A stretch of DNA of 64,000 nucleotides from Sphingosinicella sp. (GTDB lineage: Bacteria; Pseudomonadota; Alphaproteobacteria; Sphingomonadales; Sphingomonadaceae), in the NCBI RefSeq assembly GCF_013911755.1, contig NZ_JACESP010000001.1, forward strand, positions 248,001 to 312,000, in the 5' to 3' direction. A model generated the notes under the pieces. It saw nothing but the letters and a program-made list of their open reading frames with translations. It was not told the origin of the DNA and made no database searches. Both the position numbers and the translations under genes were made by a program. This document shows positions 26,430-33,488 of this stretch, piece after piece; position 1 is the stretch's first letter, and each line of letters opens with the position of its first letter.

Positions 26430-27649
26430 GCTGTGCGCACCCTTCCCAAGCGGCGCCGCAGCAGGCGCCACAGGCTGACGATCCACTTGGTGACGATGCC
26501 CGCGCCGCGCTCGATCATCGCGATCGGCTGGCCTCCCGGTACGTTCGCCAGCACGTGGAAGAACCACGCGCAGAGCAGGCTGAACGCGATGAAGCTGCCC
26601 CACTGGCTGAGCACGATGTCGGCCTTGCCCGCAGCGCCGGAGCGCTCGGCGGCTTCTGAAATCTCGTTATAGACGATGAGGATGGTGAGCGCGGCGAACA
26701 CGCCAACCGCCGAGGTCGAGCGCTTCGGCGGCACCGCGAGCGCCACGGCGAGCAGCGGAATCACCATCACGGCGAACACCTGCACGAGCCGCCGATGCAG
26801 GTTCGCGCGCACGGCGTGCCGGTTTTCCTCGGTGGTGGTGCCCTGACCGAGATAGCCGACGCGGTAGAGTTCGGGGAGGGTCAGTTCATTGTCGTCAGCT
26901 TCGGCGCCCCGAATGCGGAACAGCTCGATCTGCGGCAGATCGATCGGCAGGTCGTGCATCCGGAAGCTCAGGACGCGCGGTTGCCTGTAGCCAGGCGCGT
27001 CGTGCACGAGCGTACCATCGGTGAGCCGCAGCAGGATCACGTCGGGATCGTCGGTGGCAAGAAAGGTGCCTCGCGCGGCGGTGACAGAGACGGTCTTGCC
27101 GTCCGCGCTCTGGCCGCTGACGAAGATGCCGCGCAGGTCGCGGCCATGATTGCGGCTTTCCTCGACGCGGAGCGTGGTGTTGCGCGCCACCTGCACGAAC
27201 TCGCCCACGTCGATCGTCGCGCCGAGCGCGCCCGAACGCAGCTCGAATTCCAAGCCCTCATACGCATAGCGGCTGATCGGCTGGATGAAACCGACGATGA
27301 GCAGCGTGAGAAGCCCGAGGAGCAGCGCATACATGTAGGGGACGCGCAGCATCCGCATGTAGCTGATGCCGACGGCGCGCATCGCATCGAGTTCGCTCGA
27401 AAGCGCCAGATTCCGGAAAGCGAGCAATATGCCAAGGAGAAGGCCAACGGGAATTCCCAGGCCCAGATACTGCGGAATGAGGTTGCCGAGCATACGCCAG
27501 ACGACTGAGGCCGGTCCGCCTTCGTTCACCACGAAGTCGAACAATTTCAGCATCTTCTCCAGCAATAGCAGCATGGCCGCGATCATCAGTGTCGCGAACA
27601 ACGGCACCGCGATCAGCCGCGCCATGTACCTGTCGAACCGGGCCAGCAT
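26426..27649 (-). CDS. lptF: LptF-type permease, sphingolipid-island paralog
   Basis: The protein (about 407 residues) is the partner permease: MLARFDRYMARLIAVPLFAT and two further helices, the coupling segment PVGLLLGILLAFRNLALSSE, a periplasmic jellyroll, and C-terminal helices (VQVFAVMVIPLLAVALAVPP). A TTG at 27676 would extend it by nine residues; I prefer the ATG at 27649 because LptF proteins usually start near LARFDRYM. It is the first gene of the leftward operon lptF-lptG-flippase-hydroxylase-acyltransferase and is divergent from the DUF2141 gene. Confidence 0.84.
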   Translation of the reverse strand: MLARFDRYMARLIAVPLFATLMIAAMLLLLEKMLKLFDFVVNEGGPASVVWRMLGNLIPQYLGLGIPVGLLLGILLAFRNLALSSELDAMRAVGISYMRMLRVPYMYALLLGLLTLLIVGFIQPISRYAYEGLEFELRSGALGATIDVGEFVQVARNTTLRVEESRNHGRDLRGIFVSGQSADGKTVSVTAARGTFLATDDPDVILLRLTDGTLVHDAPGYRQPRVLSFRMHDLPIDLPQIELFRIRGAEADDNELTLPELYRVGYLGQGTTTEENRHAVRANLHRRLVQVFAVMVIPLLAVALAVPPKRSTSAVGVFAALTILIVYNEISEAAERSGAAGKADIVLSQWGSFIAFSLLCAWFFHVLANVPGGQPIAMIERGAGIVTKWIVSLWRLLRRRLGRVRTA

Positions 27650-27766
27650 CTCTTGGTTTTGTCGATCCTTGGTCAAATTTTGGCCGCAAGCGGACCCGAT
27701 ACCACGGTGAGACAGGGATGCATCAACAATTTGGTGATTCGCGAAGGGGGAAGGTCGAGGAGGTTC

Positions 27767-28315
27767 ATGGTGCTGAAGCGTTCAAATGCGGTTATCCGGG
27801 GGCTGGTCCGTTCGCTTGTCGCGTCAACGGTGGTTCTTGGTGCATTTTCAACGCCCGCCGTGGCTCAGACGATCATCGGCCCCGATGCCGCCGCCTGTGC
27901 GCCGGGCGCGCGCGGTCCGGCCGCGCTCGTGCGCGTGTATGGCTTCAAGGACCGCGAAGGGAACCTCCGTGTTCAGGTCTACAGCGACAAGCCCGACGAG
28001 TTTCTGGAAAAGGGCAAGTATCTGAAGCGCATCCAGCTGCCCATGACAGCGTCCGGCGACATGAACGTCTGCATGGCCCTGCCGCGTTTCGGCGAATTCT
28101 CGATGGTCGTGCTTCACGACCGCGACGTGAACGGCAAGCTCTCCGTCTCGAAGGACGGCGTCGGCTTTTCGGGCAATCCGAAACTTGGCCTGTCCAAGCC
28201 CGATTATGACGACGCGATGTTCGTCGCGCGCGACGGGGTGACGGTCGTCGATGTGATCCTGAATTACCGGCAGGGGCTGTTTTCCGTGAAGCCCCTTGTG
28301 GCAAGGCGCGACTGA
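27767..28315 (+). CDS. Secreted DUF2141 protein of the sphingolipid island
   Basis: The 182-residue protein has a signal peptide (VRSLVASTVVLGAFSTPAVA, cut before QTI) and a beta-rich DUF2141 domain (LVRVYGFKDREGNLRVQVYS, FGEFSMVVLHDRDVNGKL). It has Cys pairs at about 42 and 101 that could be bonded in the periplasm. The family has no known reaction. It begins with a GAGGAGG site 3 bases before the ATG, and the lipid kinase gene follows its stop directly, so the two are surely co-transcribed. A role in handling phosphorylated ceramide in the periplasm is only an inference from this linkage. Confidence 0.8.
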   Translation: MVLKRSNAVIRGLVRSLVASTVVLGAFSTPAVAQTIIGPDAAACAPGARGPAALVRVYGFKDREGNLRVQVYSDKPDEFLEKGKYLKRIQLPMTASGDMNVCMALPRFGEFSMVVLHDRDVNGKLSVSKDGVGFSGNPKLGLSKPDYDDAMFVARDGVTVVDVILNYRQGLFSVKPLVARRD

Positions 28316-29287
28316 ATGGCCTGCGTCGCGCTCCTCTCCAATCCGCGCTCGACCGGCAACAAGGCCGCGTTGCCGCGCATCCGGGAGTTCGTGGCGCAGC
28401 ACCCGAACATCTTCCACTACGAAGTGGGCGATATCTCCGAAGTGCCCGACGCGCTCGCCATGATCGCGCGCGTGAAGCCGGCTGTGCTCGTCATCAACGG
28501 CGGTGACGGCACGGTGCAGGCCGCGCTCACCGAGATTTACAACGGCCACCACTTCAAGGGCGCGGTGCCGCCGCTCGCGGTGCTGCCGAACGGCAAGACC
28601 AACCTTATCGCGCTCGATCTCGGCGCCGGTGCCAATCCGGTCGAGGCGCTTGGTAACATCCTCAAGATCGTGGAGACGGGTGTTGATCCGCACGTCGTCG
28701 CGCGGCAACTGATTGCGCTCAGCGACGGCATCGCGGCACGCCCGGTGTTCGGCATGTTCCTTGGCGGCGCTGGTCTTGCAGAGGCGATCCTGTTCTGCCG
28801 CAACAAGATTTACCCGCTCGGCTTGCCGAACTGGGTGAGCCATCTCATGGCGATCTTCGTGGTGCTCGCAAGCGTGCTCGTCGGCGTGGGTGCGCGCTGG
28901 AATCCCGTCAAGCCGAGCCCGATGCGCGTCTCGCTGCACCGTGGCGGCAAGCCTGTCGAGGGAAGCTTCTTCGTGCTGATGGTGACGACGCTCGAACGGT
29001 TGCTGCTGAATTTCGCGACGCCGTTCAACGATCACGGCGGATCGCTGAAGCTGATGGCGATCGAGCAGCGCCGGGGCACGATCTTCAAGGCGCTGCTTTC
29101 GGCGCTCGCCGGGCGGCTCGGCAGCGCGCGCTTCAACGGCCTTCACCTGCGCCGCGGCGACGAGATCCGCATTGAGGGCAAGCGCGCCAGCGTCATCCTC
29201 GACGGTGAGCTTTACGAAGCGGGCGAAGGGCATTCGATCGTGCTGACGCCCACCGCGCCGGTGTCCTTCCTCAGCCTCGCGGCATGA
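28316..29287 (+). CDS. Diacylglycerol/sphingosine kinase family enzyme, candidate ceramide kinase
   Basis: The 323-residue protein has the catalytic fold of the DAGK/sphingosine kinase family: an N-terminal nucleotide motif (LLSNPRSTGNKAALP), the signature VLVINGGDGTVQAAL (GGDGT) and VLPNGKTNLIA, where most lipid kinases read GTAND. A hydrophobic segment (LMAIFVVLASVLVGVGA) may dip into the membrane. In Caulobacter the ceramide phosphoglycerate genes near spt include such a kinase (CpgB), which phosphorylates ceramide; the context here argues for the same substrate. It starts at the base after the DUF2141 stop and overlaps the nucleotidyltransferase gene by 4 bases. Confidence 0.72.
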   Translation: MACVALLSNPRSTGNKAALPRIREFVAQHPNIFHYEVGDISEVPDALAMIARVKPAVLVINGGDGTVQAALTEIYNGHHFKGAVPPLAVLPNGKTNLIALDLGAGANPVEALGNILKIVETGVDPHVVARQLIALSDGIAARPVFGMFLGGAGLAEAILFCRNKIYPLGLPNWVSHLMAIFVVLASVLVGVGARWNPVKPSPMRVSLHRGGKPVEGSFFVLMVTTLERLLLNFATPFNDHGGSLKLMAIEQRRGTIFKALLSALAGRLGSARFNGLHLRRGDEIRIEGKRASVILDGELYEAGEGHSIVLTPTAPVSFLSLAA

Positions 29288-30201
29288 CGGCGCTCGTGCC
29301 GCTCGTTGCGGCCGAGCTGGAAACGCCTGCCGCGCCCGAAGTCGCCGATTTCGCCAAGGCGATCGCCGGTCGTTGCGGTGGCGCCGCGCAGGCGGTGCTG
29401 TTCTACGGCTCGTGCCTTAGAAGCGAAGACCTCGGCGATTCGCTTCTCGATTTCTATCTGCTCGTCGATTCCTACAACCGCGCCTACACGCGCCGCTGGA
29501 TGGCGACGGCGAACCGGCTGATCCCGCCCAACGTCTTTTACGCGGAGCATGAAGGCCTGCGCGCCAAGTTCGCGGTGATGTCCCTCGAAGATTTCGCGCA
29601 TGCGTGCTCCCCGGATTGCGACAACGTTTCGGTCTGGGCGCGGTTCGCGCAGCCCTCGCGGCTCGTCTGGGTGCGCGGCGATGCGGCGCGTGCGCGCGTC
29701 ATCCGTGCGGTTGCGACGGCCGCGCCGACATTGCTCAAGACCGCGCGGCCGATGCTGGACGATGATCTCAGCATCGAAGCGCTGTGGACCGGCGCCTTCG
29801 CGCTCACCTACGCTTCCGAACTCAGGTCCGAACGTGCCGGGCGTGGCCAGTCGATCTTCGAAACCGATCCCGCGCGCTATACCGCGTTTACCGCGCCCGC
29901 CATCGCGGACAGCGATCTCGCGGCGGAGGTGCGCGGCGGCATTGTGCATTTCCGCGCGCATACCGATCGCAAAGCCGGCGAACGCGCGTGGGCGAGACTC
30001 CGCCGCCGGGGCAAGCTGCTTTCGGTGCTGCGGCTCGCGAAGGCGAGTTTCACCTTCAAGGGCGGCGTGGATTACATCGCGTGGAAGGTGAACCGCCACG
30101 CGGGCGCGGGCATCATCGTGAAGCCCTGGCACCGCCGCTTCCCGATCCTCGCCGGGCTCGTGTTGTTGCCGAGGCTCATTCGCAAGGGGGCGGTGCGGTA
30201 G
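29284..30201 (+). CDS. TAM41-like nucleotidyltransferase of the sphingolipid island
   Basis: The 305-residue protein begins with a nucleotidyltransferase-type motif: VLFYGSCLRSED, then LLDFYLLVD with the acidic Asp, then YTRRWMATANRLIPPNVFY. This order resembles the mitochondrial CDP-diacylglycerol synthase TAM41 (YGSGVF, then VDFIFAV, then N-rich HYS). Later: FTFKGGVDYIAWKVNRHAG and a basic C-terminus, typical of that fold. A cytidylyltransferase reaction is therefore possible, for example activating phosphorylated ceramide or a headgroup precursor such as phosphoglycerate. This is inferred from fold motifs and its 4-base overlap with the lipid kinase; no substrate can be read. Confidence 0.6.
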   Translation: MTALVPLVAAELETPAAPEVADFAKAIAGRCGGAAQAVLFYGSCLRSEDLGDSLLDFYLLVDSYNRAYTRRWMATANRLIPPNVFYAEHEGLRAKFAVMSLEDFAHACSPDCDNVSVWARFAQPSRLVWVRGDAARARVIRAVATAAPTLLKTARPMLDDDLSIEALWTGAFALTYASELRSERAGRGQSIFETDPARYTAFTAPAIADSDLAAEVRGGIVHFRAHTDRKAGERAWARLRRRGKLLSVLRLAKASFTFKGGVDYIAWKVNRHAGAGIIVKPWHRRFPILAGLVLLPRLIRKGAVR

Positions 30202-30308
30202 CGGCGATCGAAAATCGCGCGGCTGGAAACCGAAACTCGACTTCTGTGACGGCTTGGTCAAAAAGACGGAAACATCCGTTCGGGTGACCTTTCGAGGGGG
30301 AGGACCGT

Positions 30309-31040
30309 ATCCAAACGCGAACCACCGAGATTGCTCCGGGCATCCACCGCGTGTCGACACATGTCGCTGATATTGCGCCGCCCGCGGGTTTCACATTCAA
30401 TCAGTTCCTGATCGTTGCGGATGAACCCTTGCTCTTTCATTGCGGACCCCGCTCGCTCTTCGCATCGGTCTCGTCAGCCGTCGCAGCCATCCTGCCGCTT
30501 GATCGCCTCCGCTGGATCAGTTTCGGGCATATCGAGGCCGATGAATGCGGTGCGATGAACCTGTGGCTTGAAGCCGCGCCCCAAGCGCAGGTCGTCTACA
30601 GCCCGCTTGGATGCAATATCTCGGTCAATGATCTCGCGGACCGTGCGCCTCGGGCTCTGGGCGAAGACGAGGTGATGGATCTTGGCGGCAAGAGCGTTCG
30701 GCTTGTTCCCACGCCGCATGTCCCGCACGGCTGGGAAGCGCAGATGCTTTACGAGGAAACGACCGCCACACTCTTTTGCGGGGATGTGTTTACGCAGGTC
30801 GGGGACGGCGAGGCTGTAACGGCAAGCGACATTGTTCCGGCAGCCATGGCCGCAGAAGACATGTTCCAGGCAACCAGTCTCACGCCCGATACCGCACCAA
30901 CGCTGCGCCGATTGGCGGATTTGGCGCCCAGCCTGCTCGCCGTCATGCACGGCTCATCCTTCCGGGGAGACGGGGCGGAGGCGCTTCGCAGGCTGGCCGA
31001 CGAATACGAGCGACGCCTGAACGTCGCGGCTACGCGTTGA
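30309..31040 (+). CDS. Metallo-beta-lactamase-fold protein of the flavodiiron-like type, possible non-canonical start
   Basis: The protein has an MBL-fold metal site of the flavodiiron type: HxExDE in SFGHIEADECGAMN, a His in PTPHVPHGWEAQM, an Asp in LFCGDVFTQVGDG and a final His in VMHGSSF. No flavodoxin domain follows, so it is a stand-alone ODP-like protein; substrate unknown. The first canonical start codon is GTG at 30351, but family-like residues (TTEIAPGIHRV) continue upstream to a stop at 30285, and a strong GGAGG lies 5 bases before an ATC at 30309. I therefore place the start there tentatively. Its 3' end overlaps the convergent spt gene by 11 bases. Confidence 0.68.
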   Translation: MQTRTTEIAPGIHRVSTHVADIAPPAGFTFNQFLIVADEPLLFHCGPRSLFASVSSAVAAILPLDRLRWISFGHIEADECGAMNLWLEAAPQAQVVYSPLGCNISVNDLADRAPRALGEDEVMDLGGKSVRLVPTPHVPHGWEAQMLYEETTATLFCGDVFTQVGDGEAVTASDIVPAAMAAEDMFQATSLTPDTAPTLRRLADLAPSLLAVMHGSSFRGDGAEALRRLADEYERRLNVAATR

Positions 31041-32238
31041 GCGAAATCCCCGCGATCTCCGCCGCCTGCACGAAGCGATCGATGATGATGTCCACCTGTT
31101 CGGCGCGATGCTCCGCGCAGAGCGAGCAGCGCAGCAGGAACATGCCAGCGGGCGTCGCGGGCGGACGCGCCATGTTGACGTAGACGCCAAGCTCGATGAG
31201 CGCGCTCCACATGCGCGCGCACGCTTCCTGGCCCGGCATCAGCACAGCGATGATGGCGCTTTCTGCGGTCTCGGTGGCGATCGTGAAGCCCTTGGCCTTG
31301 AGCCCCGAATGCAGCTTGCGACTGTTTTCCCACAGATGCTGGCGCTTGTTATGCGCGTGCTTCAGCTTGCGGATGGATGTCGCTGCCGTGGCGACGACGC
31401 TCGGCGGCAGCGAGGCAGTGAACACGTAAGGCCGGCAGACGAGGCGCAGCACCTCGAACTTCGGGTGGTTGGAAACGACGAAGCCGCCGACGGTGCCCAC
31501 CGATTTCGAGAAGGTGCCAACGACGAAATCGACGTCCGCCTCGACGCCTGCGGCCTCATAAACGCCGCGTCCGTTCGGGCCGAAGAAGCCCATGCCGTGC
31601 GCTTCGTCGACGACGACCATGGCGCCGTATTTCTTGGCGACCGCGACCATTTCTTTGAGTGGCGCGATGTCGCCCAGCATCGAATAGACGCCTTCGAGGA
31701 CGACGAGCTTGCCTGCCTCCGCCGGAAGGCGACCGAGACGCTTGTCGAGGTCTTCCACGCTGTTGTGACGGAAGCGCACGATGTCGGCGTTGCCCATCGC
31801 GCAGCCGTCGTAGATGGAGGCGTGGCTGTCGGCGTCGAGGATGATGTATTCGCCCCGTGCCGCCATCGTTGCCATCAGGCCGAGGTTCGCCTGGTAGCCG
31901 GTGGAGAAGACCATGGCGTGGCTGGTGCCGTAGAAATCCTTCAGCGCTTCCTCGACCTCGCGGTGGCCCTGATAGGTGCCGTTCAGCACGCGGCTGCCGG
32001 TGGTCCCTGCGCCGAATTCGTCGAGCGCCTGCTTGCCCGCCGCGATCACGTCGGGGTCGAAGGTCATGCCCATGTAATTATAGGTGCCGACGAGAATGGT
32101 CTCGCGCCCGTTCACCGTCGCTTCGGTCGGTGAATGGACCTTCTCCATCACGAGGTTGAACGGGTCGTTGACACCCGTCGCCAGCAGCGCGGCCTTTTCG
32201 GCGATGATCGGGTCGAATTTATCGAAAAGATCGCCCAT
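31030..32238 (-). CDS. spt: Serine palmitoyltransferase
   Basis: The 402-residue PLP enzyme of the alpha-oxoamine synthase family condenses serine with an acyl thioester to give 3-ketosphinganine, the first step of sphingolipid synthesis. It closely follows the known Sphingomonas SPT: GTYNYMGMTFDPDVIAAGK, DADSHASIYDGC, VVVDEAHGMGFFGPNGRGVY (PLP Asp), GTFSKSVGTVGGFV with the Schiff-base Lys, and YVNMARPPATPAGMFLLRCS near the end. It lacks a membrane anchor, as does the bacterial soluble enzyme. The acyl carrier protein gene lies 9 bases upstream. Confidence 0.95.
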   Translation of the reverse strand: MGDLFDKFDPIIAEKAALLATGVNDPFNLVMEKVHSPTEATVNGRETILVGTYNYMGMTFDPDVIAAGKQALDEFGAGTTGSRVLNGTYQGHREVEEALKDFYGTSHAMVFSTGYQANLGLMATMAARGEYIILDADSHASIYDGCAMGNADIVRFRHNSVEDLDKRLGRLPAEAGKLVVLEGVYSMLGDIAPLKEMVAVAKKYGAMVVVDEAHGMGFFGPNGRGVYEAAGVEADVDFVVGTFSKSVGTVGGFVVSNHPKFEVLRLVCRPYVFTASLPPSVVATAATSIRKLKHAHNKRQHLWENSRKLHSGLKAKGFTIATETAESAIIAVLMPGQEACARMWSALIELGVYVNMARPPATPAGMFLLRCSLCAEHRAEQVDIIIDRFVQAAEIAGISLNA

Positions 32239-32247
32239 CGTCTCGCC

Positions 32248-32496
32248 TCAGCCGTTCACGATCTTGGCGACGGCATCGGCAAGCTGGCCGATCGTCTCCA
32301 GCTCGGGGAGCAGGTTCATCGGCAGGATGATGTCGTATTCGTCCTCGATGTTGGCGACGAGGTCCATCACGGTGAGCGAGTCCAGCTCAAGATCGCTCGC
32401 GAAGCTGGTGTCCTCGGAGAGCGCGATCCCCTTGCGGTTCAGCGGCTCGATCAGTTCCAGCAGCTTTGGGAGGATGGTGTCGCGTGTGTGCGCCAT
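32248..32496 (-). CDS. Acyl carrier protein dedicated to sphingolipid synthesis
   Basis: The 82-residue protein has the acyl carrier fold with the phosphopantetheine Ser in DLELDSLTVMDLVANIEDEY. It is not the housekeeping ACP: it is more divergent and sits 9 bases upstream of spt. A dedicated ACP is a regular member of bacterial spt clusters and probably delivers the acyl chain activated by the fatty acyl-AMP ligase to SPT or to the ceramide synthase. The start is the ATG at 32496; an upstream extension in frame has no homology. Confidence 0.9.
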   Translation of the reverse strand: MAHTRDTILPKLLELIEPLNRKGIALSEDTSFASDLELDSLTVMDLVANIEDEYDIILPMNLLPELETIGQLADAVAKIVNG

Positions 32497-32566
32497 GCGT
32501 ATGTCCTGAAATGTCGTTGGGGCTCGATGCCAACAGATTGTGGCAGGGGATAGGCAGACAGGCGGT

Positions 32567-33475
32567 CTAAATCCAGCCTGCGTTCCGGTACCATGCCGCC
32601 GTTCGTGCGATGCCCTCTGCCGCGGGAACCTCAGGCGTCCAGATGCCGAGCGCGCGCAGGGGCGCGCTGTCCGCCACCCAGTCCGGATGCGCGAGATAGC
32701 GCGCACGGTCGAAGCTGAGCGCGGGCAAGCGCCCGGCGAGCTTCGCGCCGAGCGTGTCGATCGCGGCGCCGAGCCTCAGCGCCGCTGGGGGCAACGGAAT
32801 GTAGGTCGGCGTCTTGTCGAGCGCTGCGGCGATATGCGCGGCCATCTCGCGGTGGCTGAGCCCGCCGGGCGTTCCATCGTCGATCTCGAAGGTGCCGCTT
32901 GGCGCCGGGTTTTCCGTGAGTGCGAGCAGCGCCCGCGCAAGGTCGGACACCTCGACGATCGAAAAGCGTCCACCACCCGGCAGCAGCGCCCAGCCGCGCG
33001 CGACGAGCTTGTAGACGTTCGCCGTCTCACGGTCGCCGGGTCCGTAGACAGCAGGCGGACGCACGATCGCTGCATCGGGGCGGGCGGTTTCGACGAGCGC
33101 GTCGGCGGCCGCCTTGGTGTTGCCGTAGATGGAAAGCGCCGGCTCGCGCGCTGCGAGCGAGGAGACGTGAACGAAACGCGGAACGTCCCGGCTCGCCTCC
33201 AGCATCGCGCGCGTGCCCTCCACATTGCCAGCAGCAAATTCCAGCGGCGTGCGGGCGTTGATGATGCCCGCGACATGGATCACCGCGTCCGCGCCCTCTG
33301 TCAGACGGGCGAGTGCATCGCGATTGCCGAGATCCCCCGCGATCCATTCGACGCCATGCCGTTCCGGTTGCGTGCGGCGCGCAAGCGCGCGAACAGCTTG
33401 GCCCTTTTCAAGCGCAAGATCGATCAGCTTCGACCCGACGAAGCCGGTTCCGCCGGTGATGGCGAGTGTCGTCAT
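32567..33475 (-). CDS. NAD-dependent epimerase/dehydratase family protein, candidate ceramide reductase (CerR)
   Basis: The 302-residue extended short-chain dehydrogenase has the Rossmann motif LAITGGTGFVGSKLIDLALE, the HVSSLAARE and YGNTKAAADALVE segments (Tyr and Lys of the YxxxK catalytic pair) and a substrate domain. In Caulobacter such a reductase (CerR) in the spt cluster reduces the 3-keto group after acylation, unlike the eukaryotic order. Here it lies between the ACP/SPT genes and the fatty acyl-AMP ligase gene (13 bases away), so I assign the same reduction by context. Confidence 0.7.
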   Translation of the reverse strand: MTTLAITGGTGFVGSKLIDLALEKGQAVRALARRTQPERHGVEWIAGDLGNRDALARLTEGADAVIHVAGIINARTPLEFAAGNVEGTRAMLEASRDVPRFVHVSSLAAREPALSIYGNTKAAADALVETARPDAAIVRPPAVYGPGDRETANVYKLVARGWALLPGGGRFSIVEVSDLARALLALTENPAPSGTFEIDDGTPGGLSHREMAAHIAAALDKTPTYIPLPPAALRLGAAIDTLGAKLAGRLPALSFDRARYLAHPDWVADSAPLRALGIWTPEVPAAEGIARTAAWYRNAGWI

Positions 33476-33488
33476 GCGCCGGGCGGCG

